The notes below the pieces were generated by a model. That model was not told the DNA's origin. It ran no database searches and worked only from the letters and a program-made list of their open reading frames with translations. Shown piece after piece: positions 1-9,057 of a stretch of DNA of 64,000 bases. Each line of letters begins with the position of its first letter. Positions within the stretch are counted from its first letter, which is position 1. Source of the DNA: Alphaproteobacteria bacterium (GTDB lineage Bacteria > Pseudomonadota > Alphaproteobacteria > Rhodobacterales > Rhodobacteraceae); contig JAUIBL010000020.1 in assembly GCA_030428355.1 (NCBI GenBank), forward strand, positions 1 through 64,000, given 5' to 3'. The position numbers and the translations under genes are program-made.

Positions 1-49
1 AGGCGCGCCTGGCGCTGCGATATATACGGTCTCCGTGCCAGACGCGCCT
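1..49. repeat. Inverted repeat at the end of the DUF4411 ORF
   Basis: AGGCGCGCCTGGC (1-13) and GCCAGACGCGCCT (37-49) are inverted copies matching at 12 of 13 positions, with a 23-nt loop. The right arm touches the stop codon of the shortened DUF4411 reading frame. It could be a terminator stem without a U-tract or the scar of a rearrangement. What lies to the left is outside the window. Confidence 0.5.
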
Positions 50-345
50 CAGGTCCCGACTACAACATCTGGCATACCTGCGGACGCGTCGCTCACCATC
101 AACCCACACAGATCGCGAAGGGACCCAAATTTCAGGGCGGTCTCAGTTTCTACTTGTTTTGCCCAAGCGGCTAGCGCGTCTGACCCCGCCTTGAGTTCGT
201 CATAGATCTCCACCGGTATCTTGATGCGACCCTGTTGTCCAAAATGGACCAACCACTCCCAGTATTCGTCGACTTGGCCAATGCCATAGTAGTCTCGATT
301 GGCATCAATCAACGTGTTCGCATCGAGGAGATAAAGGACTGCCAC
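49..345 (-). CDS. DUF4411 family PIN-like protein, C-terminally shortened
   Basis: The product is 98 residues, starting MAVLYLLDANTLIDANRDYY. This matches the N-terminal core of DUF4411 proteins, PIN-like putative RNases usually encoded beside an ImmA/IrrE-type regulator. The first acidic residue of a PIN fold (D in LLDAN) is present. Family members are usually about 150-165 residues, so the C-terminal third with the remaining acidic positions is missing. None of the three frames downstream restores the usual ending. The start is GTG, 5 bases after the stop of the upstream regulator, so it is probably translationally coupled. It is likely the toxin half of a toxin-antitoxin pair and may be inactive in this truncated form; a naturally short variant is possible. 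Confidence 0.7.
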   Translation of the reverse strand: MAVLYLLDANTLIDANRDYYGIGQVDEYWEWLVHFGQQGRIKIPVEIYDELKAGSDALAAWAKQVETETALKFGSLRDLCGLMVSDASAGMPDVVVGT

Positions 346-350
346 TCGGA

Positions 351-1553
351 TTATGCCGAAAATCTCGGGCCAGTGGCCTGCAAAACGCTCTGAACATTCT
401 TGGCACTTACACCCAGAACTTTCCCAGCCTTGCTCGTGGTCAACGCACCTGCACCGAGCATTCGATCAACCAGTTGAACGAGGGCTGGACCGGCTCGATG
501 TCGGCGAATAATCGGATACGTTGGACCAGATTCTGCTTGTCGCGCGAGTTCGCGATCCCGTCCACGCTGGCTGAGAAAGGTCTGACGGAAAGTCCCTGCT
601 ATGGCTTGGTAAAACGCGAAGTTGAATGCACCACTCCTGTGCAGCTTGTACGCGACCATGGTGCTGCTGATGTTGCGGGCATGTGCAAATGCGCCAATTA
701 AATGCACGGCCTCTTCAATTCCGTTTGCCTCACTGATTTCCAGTTGCTGTAGTTCCACGCTTGGGAGAAGAAATTCCCCGGCGACATCATTGCAGAATTT
801 CTCAATTTCACGCTCACCATCGCGTCCACTAACACCTGTGAGACCCAGCCACAGATGGGTCAATTCATGGATCATGGTGAAGGACTGCGCACCTTTGGAG
901 TCGTTTGCGTTAACCGCGATGAACGGAGCAACGTCATCTGCCAAAGCAAACCCGCGGAACAGATCGACCGGTATCTCGGTATGGTGGCTGCCAAGGTTGT
1001 CCACAAAGAGGACGAATATCCCAGCGGCTTCAATCTGGGATCGCAGGTAGGCGACCGCATCACCGATAGTCCTGCAGCGTCTGTAAGCACCGAGGTCGAA
1101 TTTGATTATTTCAGCGATTCGGTACGCCAAAACGCTCGGCTGCTCGGTTGTGCGTGCAGATCCGATGAAAGCCAGTTTTTCTGCTTCATCCTCTTCTTCA
1201 AGGGTCGCGCGCACGAGGGATTGTCTGGCGCGGATATCACGGACGACGGCATCGACCAGAGCGTTATCAGTAATTGCAATAGCCGCCGGTAGCGTCCTAA
1301 AGTCCTGTCCCCTGTCGCCCTGACGAGGAGGCGTGGAGAGATAGAAAGACAGCAAAGATCGCCGATACTGCTTAGACATTTTGACAAGCATCGGGCGCGT
1401 CGGAGCCACCTCACCCGCCTCCATTTGTTCCAGCCGGTCCGCCGGATCGACGCCTCGTGCCGTGCTTATCCCAACCTTTTGGGCTGCCTCTTCGAGAGAC
1501 AGCCCGGCAGTTTCACGTGCCCATCTAAGGATATCCGGATTTACATTCGGCAT
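351..1553 (-). CDS. XRE/ImmA-IrrE family regulator with zinc metallopeptidase domain
   Basis: The product has 400 residues. The N-terminal region (about 1-70) looks like an XRE-type helix-turn-helix. The ImmA/IrrE domain follows, with the zinc-peptidase motif HELTH near residue 228 and downstream acidic residues. The C-terminal 60 residues form a separate short helical tail. ImmA/IrrE proteins cleave repressors or act as the antitoxin/regulator of a linked toxin. Here it lies directly upstream of a DUF4411 gene, the usual pairing for this family. ATG start; no strong Shine-Dalgarno is visible. The intergenic space to pyc is about 200 bases. The role as antitoxin is inferred from the gene pair. 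Confidence 0.8.
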   Translation of the reverse strand: MPNVNPDILRWARETAGLSLEEAAQKVGISTARGVDPADRLEQMEAGEVAPTRPMLVKMSKQYRRSLLSFYLSTPPRQGDRGQDFRTLPAAIAITDNALVDAVVRDIRARQSLVRATLEEEDEAEKLAFIGSARTTEQPSVLAYRIAEIIKFDLGAYRRCRTIGDAVAYLRSQIEAAGIFVLFVDNLGSHHTEIPVDLFRGFALADDVAPFIAVNANDSKGAQSFTMIHELTHLWLGLTGVSGRDGEREIEKFCNDVAGEFLLPSVELQQLEISEANGIEEAVHLIGAFAHARNISSTMVAYKLHRSGAFNFAFYQAIAGTFRQTFLSQRGRDRELARQAESGPTYPIIRRHRAGPALVQLVDRMLGAGALTTSKAGKVLGVSAKNVQSVLQATGPRFSA

Positions 1554-1721
1554 AACGCAGTTCTACCAGTCTTTCGCGCAAGTCACAGGACAAAGTTTAT
1601 GTGTCGTGACTGCAGAAGCTGTGTGATCTGAATGACCGGTTCGGTGAAGCTGCTCTGCGGCGAAGGCGAACCCGGTGAAAGGCAGTCTCGAGCCGAACTA
1701 GGCTGATTTCCGCCAATAGCA

Positions 1722-1743
1722 GGGCAGGCCCAAAGGCCCGCCC
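1722..1743 (-). terminator. Possible terminator hairpin after pyc
   Basis: GGGCAGGCC and GGCCCGCCC form a stem with one A-C mismatch around a 4-nt loop, just past the pyc stop codon. No U-tract follows on the minus strand, so intrinsic termination is uncertain. Confidence 0.35.
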
Positions 1744-1755
1744 CGCAACCCCACC

Positions 1756-4700
1756 TCACTCCAACTCGATCAACAGGTCCTTCGCGTCGATCTGTGCCGC
1801 AGCCGATACATGCACCGCCTTGACCACCGCATCGCGTTCGGCGTGTAGACCCGTCTCCATCTTCATCGCTTCGATGGTCAGCAGGAGGTCGCCCTCCTTG
1901 ATCTTCTGACCCGCCGACACCGCGATGGAGGCGACGACGCCGGGCATCGGTGCGCCGATGTGGTTCGGGTTGCCGACCTCCGCCTTGGGCCGGGCCGCCG
2001 TGGTGGCCTTGGCCTTGCGGTCGGGCACCCGGATCGTGCGCGGCTGGCCGTTGAGTTCGAAGAACACCCGCACCTCGCCATCGTCCTGCGTCTCGCCCAC
2101 CGCGATCAGGCGGATTTCGAGCGTCTTGCCAGGGTCGATCTCGGCGCTGATTTCCTCGCCCTGTTCCATGCCATAGAAGAATGTCCGCGTCGGCAGCACC
2201 CGCACCGGGCCATATGTCCGGTGGCGGCCCATGTAATCGAGGAAGACCTTCGGATACATCAGGTAGCCGTTCAGATCCTCGTCATCGACGGGCTTGCCTT
2301 CAAGCTCCTTGATCACCTTGGCGCGGGTTTCCTCGATGTCCACCGGGGCCGCGTGCAGGCCGGGGCGGTCGGTGAACGGTGTCTCGCCCTTGAGGATCTT
2401 CTTCTGGATCGCCGCAGGCCACCCGCCCGGAGGCTGCCCCAGCGAGCCGCGCATCATGTCCACAACCGAGTCGGGGAAGGACACGTCGGTGTCCGGGTTC
2501 TCCACATCCGCGCGGGTCAGGCCCTGCGACACCATCATCAGCGCCATGTCGCCCACCACCTTGGAGGACGGCGTGACCTTCACGATGTCGCCGAACATCT
2601 GGTTCACATCCGCATAGGTCTGGGCCACCTCGTGCCAGCGTTCCTCAAGCCCAAGGCTGCGCGCCTGCGCCTTGAGGTTGGTGAACTGCCCGCCGGGCAT
2701 TTCGTGCAGATAAACCTCGGAGGCGGGGGCCTGTTGGCCCGTCTCGAACGCTGCATACTGCCCGCGCACCGCTTCCCAGTAGTTGGAGATCTCGCGGATC
2801 GCGCTGATGTCCAGCCCGGTTTCCCGTTCGGTATGCCGCAGCGCCTCGACCACCGATCCCAGCGTCGGCTGCGAGGTGTTCCCCGACAGCGCATCCATCG
2901 CCGCATCGACCGCGTCCACACCCGCAGCGGCGGCGGCCATGATCGTGGCAATGCCCGCGCCCGAGGTGTCATGCGTGTGGAAATGGACGGGCAGGCCCAC
3001 CTCTTCCTTCAGCGCCTTCACGAGCGGGCCAGCGGCCGCCGGTTTCAACAGCCCCGCCATGTCCTTGAGGCCGAGGATATGCGCCCCCGCCGCCTTCAGC
3101 TCTTTGCCCATGGCGACATAGTACTTGAGGTCATATTTCGACCGCGCCGGATCGTTCAGATCGCCGGTGTAGCAGATCGTGCCTTCCAGAATGCGGTTGG
3201 TCTCGAGCACCGCATCCATTGCGACGCGCATGTTCTCGACCCAGTTGAGGCTGTCGAACACGCGGAACACGTCGACCCCGGTCTCGGCCGCCTGTTTGAC
3301 GAAGAACTGCACCACGTTGTCGGGGTAGTTGGTGTAGCCCACGCCATTCGCTCCACGCAGCAGCATCTGGGTCATGATGTTCGGCATGGCCGCCCGCAGA
3401 TCGCGCAGGCGCTGCCACGGGCATTCCTGCAGGAAGCGATAGGCCACGTCAAAGGTCGCACCGCCCCAGCATTCGACACTGAAGAGCTGCGGCAGGTTGG
3501 CGGCATAGGCGGGCGCCACCTTGATCATGTCGATCGACCGCATCCGCGTGGCCAGCAAGGACTGGTGCCCGTCGCGCATCGTGGTGTCGGTGATCAGCAC
3601 CTGCTTTTGCGCGGCCAGCCAGTCGGCGACGGCCTGCGGGCCTTTTTCATCGAGCAGCGTCTTGGTTCCGGCGGGCGGGGTTTCCACCCGGAGCTTGGGG
3701 GCACGGGCGGGTTTCAGATCGGGATGCGGCGTTGCGCGGCCCGCGACCTCGGGATGCCCGTTCACGGTGATGTCCGCGATATAGGTGAGAACCTTGGTGC
3801 CCCGGTCGCGGCGCTTGCGGAACTGGAACAGCTCCGGCGTCTCGTCGATGAACTTGGTGGTATACTGGTTGTTGAGGAAGGTCGGGTGCTTGAGCAGGTT
3901 TTCCACAAACGCGATGTTGGTAGAGACACCGCGCACCCGGAATTCGCGCAACGCGCGGTCCATCCGCGCGATGGCTTTCTCCGGTGTCGGTGCCCAGGCC
4001 GTGACCTTGGTCAGCAGCGAGTCGTAATAACGCGTGATCACGCCGCCCGCATAGGCGGTGCCACCATCGAGACGGATGCCCATACCAGTGGCCGAGCGGT
4101 AGGCGGTGATGCGGCCATAATCGGGGATGAAGTTGTTCTGTGGGTCCTCGGTCGTGACGCGGGTCTGCAGCGCATGGCCGTTCAGCCGGATGTCGTATTG
4201 GCTGGCTTTGCCGGTGGCCTCGGCCAGCGACTTGCCCTCGGCGATCATGATCTGCGCCTGCACGATGTCGATGCCGGTCACTTCCTCGGTGACGGTATGT
4301 TCCACCTGCACGCGGGGGTTCACTTCGATGAAGTAGAACTTGCCGTCATCCATATCCATCAGGAATTCGACGGTGCCCGCGCATTCGTAATTCACATGGG
4401 CGCAGATCTTGCGGCCCAGCTCGCACAGCTCTTCACGCTGCGCCTCGGACAGATACGGGGCAGGGGCGCGTTCCACGACCTTCTGGTTGCGGCGCTGGAC
4501 GGAACAGTCGCGCTCATACAGGTGGTAGATGTTGCCCTGTTTGTCGCCAAGGATCTGCACCTCGACATGGCGGGCGCGGGTGATCATCTTTTCCAGATAG
4601 CCTTCGCCATTGCCAAAGGCGGCTTCCGCCTCGCGGCGGCCTTCCAGAACCTTTTCCTTGAGCTCTTTCGGGCCAGTGATCGGGCGCATCCCGCGCCCAC

Positions 4701-5199
4701 CGCCGCCCCAGGACGCCTTGAGCATCAGCGGATAGCCGATTTCCTCGGCTTCTTTCGCGATCGCGTCGAAATCGTCGCCCAGAACCTCGGTCGCGGGGAT
4801 CACGGGAACACCCGCCTCGACCGCCACGCGCCGTGCGCTGGCCTTGTCGCCAAGGGCGCGCATGGTTTCGGCGCGGGGGCCGATGAAGGTGATGCCGTTG
4901 GCCACGCAGGCATCCACAAGGTTCGGGTTCTCGGACAAGAGACCATAGCCCGGATGGATCGCATCCGCGCCCGATTCCCTGGCGACGCGAATGATCTCTT
5001 CGATGCTCAGATAGGCGGCCACCGGCCCCATGCCTTCACCGATGCGATAGGCTTCGTCTGCCTTGAACCGGTGCAGGCCCAGCTTGTCCTCTTCGGCATA
5101 GACGGCGACCGTTGCCTTGCCCATCTCGTTGGCGGCCCGCATGATGCGGATGGCGATTTCGCCGCGATTGGCGACGAGGATTTTCTTGAAATCTGGCAT
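1756..5199 (-). CDS. pyc: Pyruvate carboxylase
   Basis: A full-length, single-chain pyruvate carboxylase of 1147 residues. It makes oxaloacetate from pyruvate, bicarbonate and ATP (anaplerosis) in the cytoplasm. Domain order is visible. The biotin carboxylase/ATP-grasp part (about 1-450) has the glycine loop GGGGRGM near 168 and EVNPRVQVEH near 293. The carboxyltransferase barrel starts around TDTTMRDGHQS near 536 and runs to about 830. An allosteric/tetramerisation linker follows. The C-terminal biotinyl domain has EAMKMET, with biotinyl-Lys at about 1113. The ATG start follows a leader that contains a strong inverted repeat at 5211-5259. The gene appears monocistronic. Confidence 0.97.
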   Translation of the reverse strand: MPDFKKILVANRGEIAIRIMRAANEMGKATVAVYAEEDKLGLHRFKADEAYRIGEGMGPVAAYLSIEEIIRVARESGADAIHPGYGLLSENPNLVDACVANGITFIGPRAETMRALGDKASARRVAVEAGVPVIPATEVLGDDFDAIAKEAEEIGYPLMLKASWGGGGRGMRPITGPKELKEKVLEGRREAEAAFGNGEGYLEKMITRARHVEVQILGDKQGNIYHLYERDCSVQRRNQKVVERAPAPYLSEAQREELCELGRKICAHVNYECAGTVEFLMDMDDGKFYFIEVNPRVQVEHTVTEEVTGIDIVQAQIMIAEGKSLAEATGKASQYDIRLNGHALQTRVTTEDPQNNFIPDYGRITAYRSATGMGIRLDGGTAYAGGVITRYYDSLLTKVTAWAPTPEKAIARMDRALREFRVRGVSTNIAFVENLLKHPTFLNNQYTTKFIDETPELFQFRKRRDRGTKVLTYIADITVNGHPEVAGRATPHPDLKPARAPKLRVETPPAGTKTLLDEKGPQAVADWLAAQKQVLITDTTMRDGHQSLLATRMRSIDMIKVAPAYAANLPQLFSVECWGGATFDVAYRFLQECPWQRLRDLRAAMPNIMTQMLLRGANGVGYTNYPDNVVQFFVKQAAETGVDVFRVFDSLNWVENMRVAMDAVLETNRILEGTICYTGDLNDPARSKYDLKYYVAMGKELKAAGAHILGLKDMAGLLKPAAAGPLVKALKEEVGLPVHFHTHDTSGAGIATIMAAAAAGVDAVDAAMDALSGNTSQPTLGSVVEALRHTERETGLDISAIREISNYWEAVRGQYAAFETGQQAPASEVYLHEMPGGQFTNLKAQARSLGLEERWHEVAQTYADVNQMFGDIVKVTPSSKVVGDMALMMVSQGLTRADVENPDTDVSFPDSVVDMMRGSLGQPPGGWPAAIQKKILKGETPFTDRPGLHAAPVDIEETRAKVIKELEGKPVDDEDLNGYLMYPKVFLDYMGRHRTYGPVRVLPTRTFFYGMEQGEEISAEIDPGKTLEIRLIAVGETQDDGEVRVFFELNGQPRTIRVPDRKAKATTAARPKAEVGNPNHIGAPMPGVVASIAVSAGQKIKEGDLLLTIEAMKMETGLHAERDAVVKAVHVSAAAQIDAKDLLIELE

Positions 5200-5210
5200 G
5201 GCAGCAGTCC

Positions 5211-5259
5211 TGAGAATGTGACGTTGCGGGAGGCTTAGTAAGAATTCGTTACATTCTCA
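5211..5259. promoter_or_regulatory. Long inverted repeat in the pyc leader/promoter
   Basis: TGAGAATGTGAC (5211-5222) and GTTACATTCTCA (5248-5259) are inverted with 11 of 12 positions matching, and their starts are 37 bp apart. The distal arm is 49 bp from the pyc start codon. Two inverted half-sites at this spacing suit a dimeric or tetrameric regulator binding over the promoter. The regulator is not identifiable from sequence. Confidence 0.5.
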
Positions 5260-5279
5260 ACAGCTAGAAATGGCGCACC

Positions 5280-6428
5280 TTACCGCGCATCCCCGTCAAA
5301 CCACGCCTTGCCCCGCAGATCGGTCGGTTTGACGACGCCAAGCTGGCCCATATTGGCGGCCATGTCCTTTTGCAGGATCTCGACCAGATGCGCCGGCCCG
5401 TCCGTGTCCAGCGCACCAAGCGCATAGTGCCAGGCGCGGCCCAGCATGACGAAATCCGCCCCCAGCGCGATGGCCCGCAGCACGTCAAGCCCACCTTCGA
5501 CGCCGCTGTCGAAAATGAGCGGCAGATCGGTGGCTGCCCGGAATTCGGGCAGAACCTCGATCGGCGCAGGGGAGGCGTCGAACTGCCGTCCGGCATGGTT
5601 GGAGAGCCAGATCGCATCCACACCCGCCTGTTCCAGCGTCGGCGCATCGGCAGGGTTAAGAACACCCTTGACAAAGAACGCCCCATCCCACGCATCGCGC
5701 AGCCACCGCACATAGTCCCAGTCGGGCGAGGTGCGCAGCAGGTAGCCCGCATGCTGGGTCGAACTGAGCCCCGTCACCTTGCCCGCGTAATCATCAATCA
5801 GCCGCATGCGCGGCATGCCAAGCTGTGCGGTGGCCATGGCCCAGGTCGGGCACAGGGCAATCTGCGCCAGCAGGCGCGGCGTCAGTTTCGGCGGCGTCGT
5901 CAGGCCCGACCGCACCTGCCGTTCCCGGCGCGAGGGCACGGGCACGTCCACGGTCAGGATAAGCGTCGTGAACCCCGCATCCTTGGCGCGTTTGAGCATG
6001 TCCGTGCGGATGCCCTCGTCACGGGGCGGATACATCTGGAACCAGCCATTGCCATCCAGCCGGGGCGCCACCTCTTCGGGGGTGCGGGTCGCCACGGTCG
6101 AGATGCTGTAGGGGATGCCCGCCTTGGTCGCCGCCCGCGCCAGTTTGCGCTCCGCATCGGGCCAGATCAGGCCCGACATGCCGACCGGGCTGATGCCCAC
6201 GGGGAGCGTATAGGTCCGACCGCAGAGCGTCGTGCTCAGGTCGACGGACAATTCGCCATGCAGGATGGAGGGCAGGAACAGCACCCGGTCCAATGCCGTG
6301 CGGTTGCGGCGCAAGGTGGCCTCCGTCCCGGTGGCGGAATCGAGGTATTCCCAGACAAATTTCGGGATGCGCCGACGCGCACGCGCCTTGAGGTCCGAGA
6401 TGGCGGGGTATGTTGCGTGATGATCCAT
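5280..6428 (-). CDS. lldD: FMN-dependent alpha-hydroxy-acid dehydrogenase (L-lactate dehydrogenase family)
   Basis: 382 residues, the usual length for the LldD/glycolate oxidase family. These FMN TIM-barrel enzymes oxidise L-lactate or a related 2-hydroxy acid to the 2-oxo acid. The active-site segment reads SNHAGRQFD near residue 280, where most members have SNHGGRQ; the catalytic His and substrate-binding Arg are kept. The phosphate-binding end (GVEGGLDVLRAIALGADFVM) is also clear. The gene is transcribed in the same direction as pyc, 80 bases upstream of it, and diverges from uvrD. Lactate to pyruvate followed by carboxylation would fit with pyc. The substrate is not certain. Confidence 0.85.
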   Translation of the reverse strand: MDHHATYPAISDLKARARRRIPKFVWEYLDSATGTEATLRRNRTALDRVLFLPSILHGELSVDLSTTLCGRTYTLPVGISPVGMSGLIWPDAERKLARAATKAGIPYSISTVATRTPEEVAPRLDGNGWFQMYPPRDEGIRTDMLKRAKDAGFTTLILTVDVPVPSRRERQVRSGLTTPPKLTPRLLAQIALCPTWAMATAQLGMPRMRLIDDYAGKVTGLSSTQHAGYLLRTSPDWDYVRWLRDAWDGAFFVKGVLNPADAPTLEQAGVDAIWLSNHAGRQFDASPAPIEVLPEFRAATDLPLIFDSGVEGGLDVLRAIALGADFVMLGRAWHYALGALDTDGPAHLVEILQKDMAANMGQLGVVKPTDLRGKAWFDGDAR

Positions 6429-6469
6429 AGAGGCGCATTTGTGAGAACTTCCCGGGAATTGTCCAGCGC

Positions 6470-6511
6470 CGGATTTTTCGAAAAATCCGACGGTTTCCTT
6501 CGAAGGAAATC
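6470..6511. repeat. Pair of TTCGAA-centred palindromes (locus 1 of 6)
   Basis: Two loopless palindromes lie side by side: 6470-6489 (perfect, half-site CGGATTTTTC) and 6492-6511 (half-site GGTTTCCTTC, one G-T pair). Their centres are 22 bp apart. They sit between divergent genes, so a terminator role is unlikely here. Similar pairs occur at 8952, 15210, 16855, 19975 and 22015. Confidence 0.8.
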
Positions 6512-6526
6512 CGCCCGTGGGGATGT

Positions 6527-6541
6527 GAACATTATCAGAAC
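6527..6541. promoter_or_regulatory. LexA (SOS) box upstream of uvrD
   Basis: GAAC-ATTATCA-GAAC is an exact GAAC-N7-GAAC direct repeat, the reverse reading of the GTTC-N7-GTTC LexA operator of alphaproteobacteria. It is about 40 bp before the uvrD start codon, within reach of the promoter. uvrD is SOS-regulated in other bacteria. Confidence 0.75.
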
Positions 6542-6580
6542 ATCTTTATCTCTGGTGTCAGCGGCGCTATCTTGGCGCGC

Positions 6581-8944
6581 ATGAGCAGTTTCGATGAAAT
6601 GGAGGCGTTCGAAAACGCCTCTCTCTCCGCCCGCGCGATGGCCGCGCGTCCGCAGCCCTATCTGGACGATCTCAACCCGGCACAGCGCCAGGCGGTCGAG
6701 ACGCTGGATGGTCCGGTTCTGATGCTTGCCGGGGCAGGCACCGGCAAGACCAAGGCGCTGACCACCCGGATTGTGCATCTTCTGAACACCGGCCGCGCCC
6801 GTCCGAACGAGATCCTCGCCGTGACCTTCACCAACAAGGCCGCGCGCGAAATGAAAGAGCGGGTGGGGCGTCTGCTTGGTCAGACGGTCGAGGGCATGCC
6901 GTGGCTCGGCACCTTCCATTCGATCTGCGTGAAACTGCTGCGCCGCCATGCCGAACTGGTGGGCCTGAAATCGAACTTCACGATTCTCGACACCGACGAC
7001 CAGTTGCGGCTGCTCAAACAACTCGTGTCCGCCGCAGGGATCGACGACAAACGCTGGCCCGCCCGGCAATTGGCCGGAATCATCGACGGCTGGAAGAACC
7101 GCGCGATCACGCCCGACAAGGTGCCGACCGCCGATGCAGGCGCGTACAACCATCAGGGACCCAAGCTCTACGCGCTCTATCAGGCACGGCTCAAGGAACT
7201 GAACGCCGTCGATTTCGGTGACCTGCTGTTGCATGTCGTGACCATCTTTCAGGCGCATCCGGATGTGCTCGACCAGTATCAACGCTGGTTCCGCTACATC
7301 CTTGTGGACGAGTATCAGGATACCAACGTCGCGCAGTATCTCTGGCTGCGCCTGCTGGCGTCAGGGCACAAGAACATCTGCTGCGTCGGCGACGACGATC
7401 AGTCGATCTATGGCTGGCGCGGCGCCGAGGTGGGCAACATCCTGCGTTTTGAGAAAGATTTCGAAGGCGCGCACGTGGTGCGGCTCGAACAGAATTACCG
7501 CTCCACCCCGCATATCCTTGCCGCCGCCTCGGGCGTGATCGCAGGCAATCAGGGGCGGCTGGGCAAGACGCTCTGGACCGACGCGCAGGAGGGCGAGAAG
7601 GTCCGCCTGATCGGCCATTGGGATGGCGAGGAAGAGGCGCGCTGGATCGGGGAAGAGATCGAGGCGATGCAGGGCGGCACCCGGGGCATGCGCGGGATGA
7701 GCCTTGACGAGATGGCCATCCTTGTCCGGGCCTCGCACCAGATGCGTGCCTTCGAGGACCGGTTCCTGACCATCGGTCTGCCCTACCGCGTCATCGGCGG
7801 CCCGCGCTTCTACGAGCGGATGGAGATCAGGGACGCGATGGCCTATTTCCGGCTGGTCGTGTCGCCCGACGACGATCTGGCGTTCGAGCGGATCGTCAAT
7901 ACCCCCAAGCGGGGCTTGGGCGACAAGGCACAGCAGACCATCCAGACCGTCGCCCGCGCCAATGGCGTGTCGCTGGTCGAAGGCGCACGGCTGGCGGTCG
8001 AGCAGGGCCTGATCAAGGGCAAGGGCGGGTCCGAACTGGGCCAGTTGCTGCGCGATCTGGACCGCTGGGGCCACATGGCCGAGGATACCGATCACGCTGA
8101 ACTGGCGGGCATCGTGCTCGACGAGAGCGGCTACACCACCATGTGGCAGAACGACAAGACGCCCGAAGCGCCGGGGCGGCTCGAAAACCTCAAGGAACTG
8201 GTCAAGGCCTTGGAGGAATTCGACAATCTGCAAGGCTTCCTCGAACATGTCAGCCTGATCATGGACAACGACAAGGGCGGCGATGGCGAAAAAGTCTCGA
8301 TCATGACGTTGCACGCCGCCAAGGGGCTGGAGTTTCCCGCCGTCTTCCTGCCCGGCTGGGAAGACGGGCTGTTCCCGTCGCAACGCTCTATGGACGAAAG
8401 CGGTCTCAAAGGCCTCGAAGAGGAACGCCGCCTTGCCTACGTGGGCATCACCCGCGCCGAGGAGGTCTGCACGATCTCTTTTGCCGCCAACCGCCGGGTG
8501 TTCGGCCAATGGCAATCGGCGCTGCCCTCGCGCTTCATCGACGAACTTCCCGAGGATCATGTCGAGGTCCTGACCCCGCCCGGTCTTTACGGCGGCGGAT
8601 ACGGGGCGGCAGGGATGGCCTCGCCCGCGACGCAGATGATGGCGGGGTCCGACCTGCACCAGAAAGCGGCGGACGCAAACGTATACAACTCGCCGGGTTG
8701 GCGGCGCTTGCAGGCCCGCGCGCAGCAGCGCCCGGTCAGCCAGCCGACCGAGGCCCGCAACACGGTGATCGACGCTACCGCAATCAGCTCTTACGCGCTG
8801 GGCGAACGGGTGTTTCACCAGAAATTCGGCTATGGCGCGGTGATGGGAATCGAGGGCGACAAGCTCGAGATCGACTTCGAAAAGGCGGGCACCAAGAAGG
8901 TCGTCGCGCGCTTCATCTGTGCGGCGGATGACGTGCCGTTCTAG
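6581..8944 (+). CDS. uvrD: ATP-dependent DNA helicase UvrD/PcrA
   Basis: A superfamily 1A 3'-5' DNA helicase of 787 residues used in nucleotide-excision and mismatch repair. Walker A (GAGTGKT) is at about residue 53 and the Walker B region (LVDEYQDTN) near 242. QSIYGWRGA (motif III), QNYRSTPHI (IV) and the VSIMTLHAAKGLEFP segment (motif V) follow in order. The C-terminal Tudor-like tail (VFHQKFGYGAVMGIEGDKLEIDF, split here for description) binds RNA polymerase in PcrA/UvrD. I chose the ATG at 6581; a TTG three codons upstream is in frame. A LexA box precedes the gene and a palindrome pair follows it. Confidence 0.95.
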   Translation: MSSFDEMEAFENASLSARAMAARPQPYLDDLNPAQRQAVETLDGPVLMLAGAGTGKTKALTTRIVHLLNTGRARPNEILAVTFTNKAAREMKERVGRLLGQTVEGMPWLGTFHSICVKLLRRHAELVGLKSNFTILDTDDQLRLLKQLVSAAGIDDKRWPARQLAGIIDGWKNRAITPDKVPTADAGAYNHQGPKLYALYQARLKELNAVDFGDLLLHVVTIFQAHPDVLDQYQRWFRYILVDEYQDTNVAQYLWLRLLASGHKNICCVGDDDQSIYGWRGAEVGNILRFEKDFEGAHVVRLEQNYRSTPHILAAASGVIAGNQGRLGKTLWTDAQEGEKVRLIGHWDGEEEARWIGEEIEAMQGGTRGMRGMSLDEMAILVRASHQMRAFEDRFLTIGLPYRVIGGPRFYERMEIRDAMAYFRLVVSPDDDLAFERIVNTPKRGLGDKAQQTIQTVARANGVSLVEGARLAVEQGLIKGKGGSELGQLLRDLDRWGHMAEDTDHAELAGIVLDESGYTTMWQNDKTPEAPGRLENLKELVKALEEFDNLQGFLEHVSLIMDNDKGGDGEKVSIMTLHAAKGLEFPAVFLPGWEDGLFPSQRSMDESGLKGLEEERRLAYVGITRAEEVCTISFAANRRVFGQWQSALPSRFIDELPEDHVEVLTPPGLYGGGYGAAGMASPATQMMAGSDLHQKAADANVYNSPGWRRLQARAQQRPVSQPTEARNTVIDATAISSYALGERVFHQKFGYGAVMGIEGDKLEIDFEKAGTKKVVARFICAADDVPF

Positions 8945-8951
8945 GCGGAGG

Positions 8952-8996
8952 CCGGACGCGTCGACGCGTCCGGGATGTTCAGTCGACTGAACATCC
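8952..8996. repeat. Pair of GTCGAC-centred perfect palindromes (locus 2 of 6)
   Basis: Palindrome 8952-8973 (22 bp, half-site CCGGACGCGTC) shares one base with 8973-8996 (24 bp, half-site GGATGTTCAGTC). Both are perfect, have no loop, and their centres are 22 bp apart. They begin 8 bases after the uvrD stop and precede the metZ leader, so here they could form 3'-end hairpins. Confidence 0.85.
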
Positions 8997-9022
8997 GCCT
9001 GTATCCCTGCCGCATGCGGATA

Positions 9023-9051
9023 TTGACCGGCGAACCGTGAAGGCTTAAAGC
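9023..9051 (+). promoter_or_regulatory. Putative metZ promoter
   Basis: TTGACC (9023-9028) is followed after 17 bases by TAAAGC (9046-9051). The -35 is good and the -10 is weak. Its position would start transcription at the 5' end of the SAM-II aptamer, which supports the call. Confidence 0.4.
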
Positions 9052-9057
9052 ACCGAT

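Noticed and set aside
1960-5238. 1092-residue open frame antisense to pyc
   Set aside because: It lies opposite a clear pyruvate carboxylase in high-GC DNA, is rich in His/Arg/Gly, and has no family resemblance.
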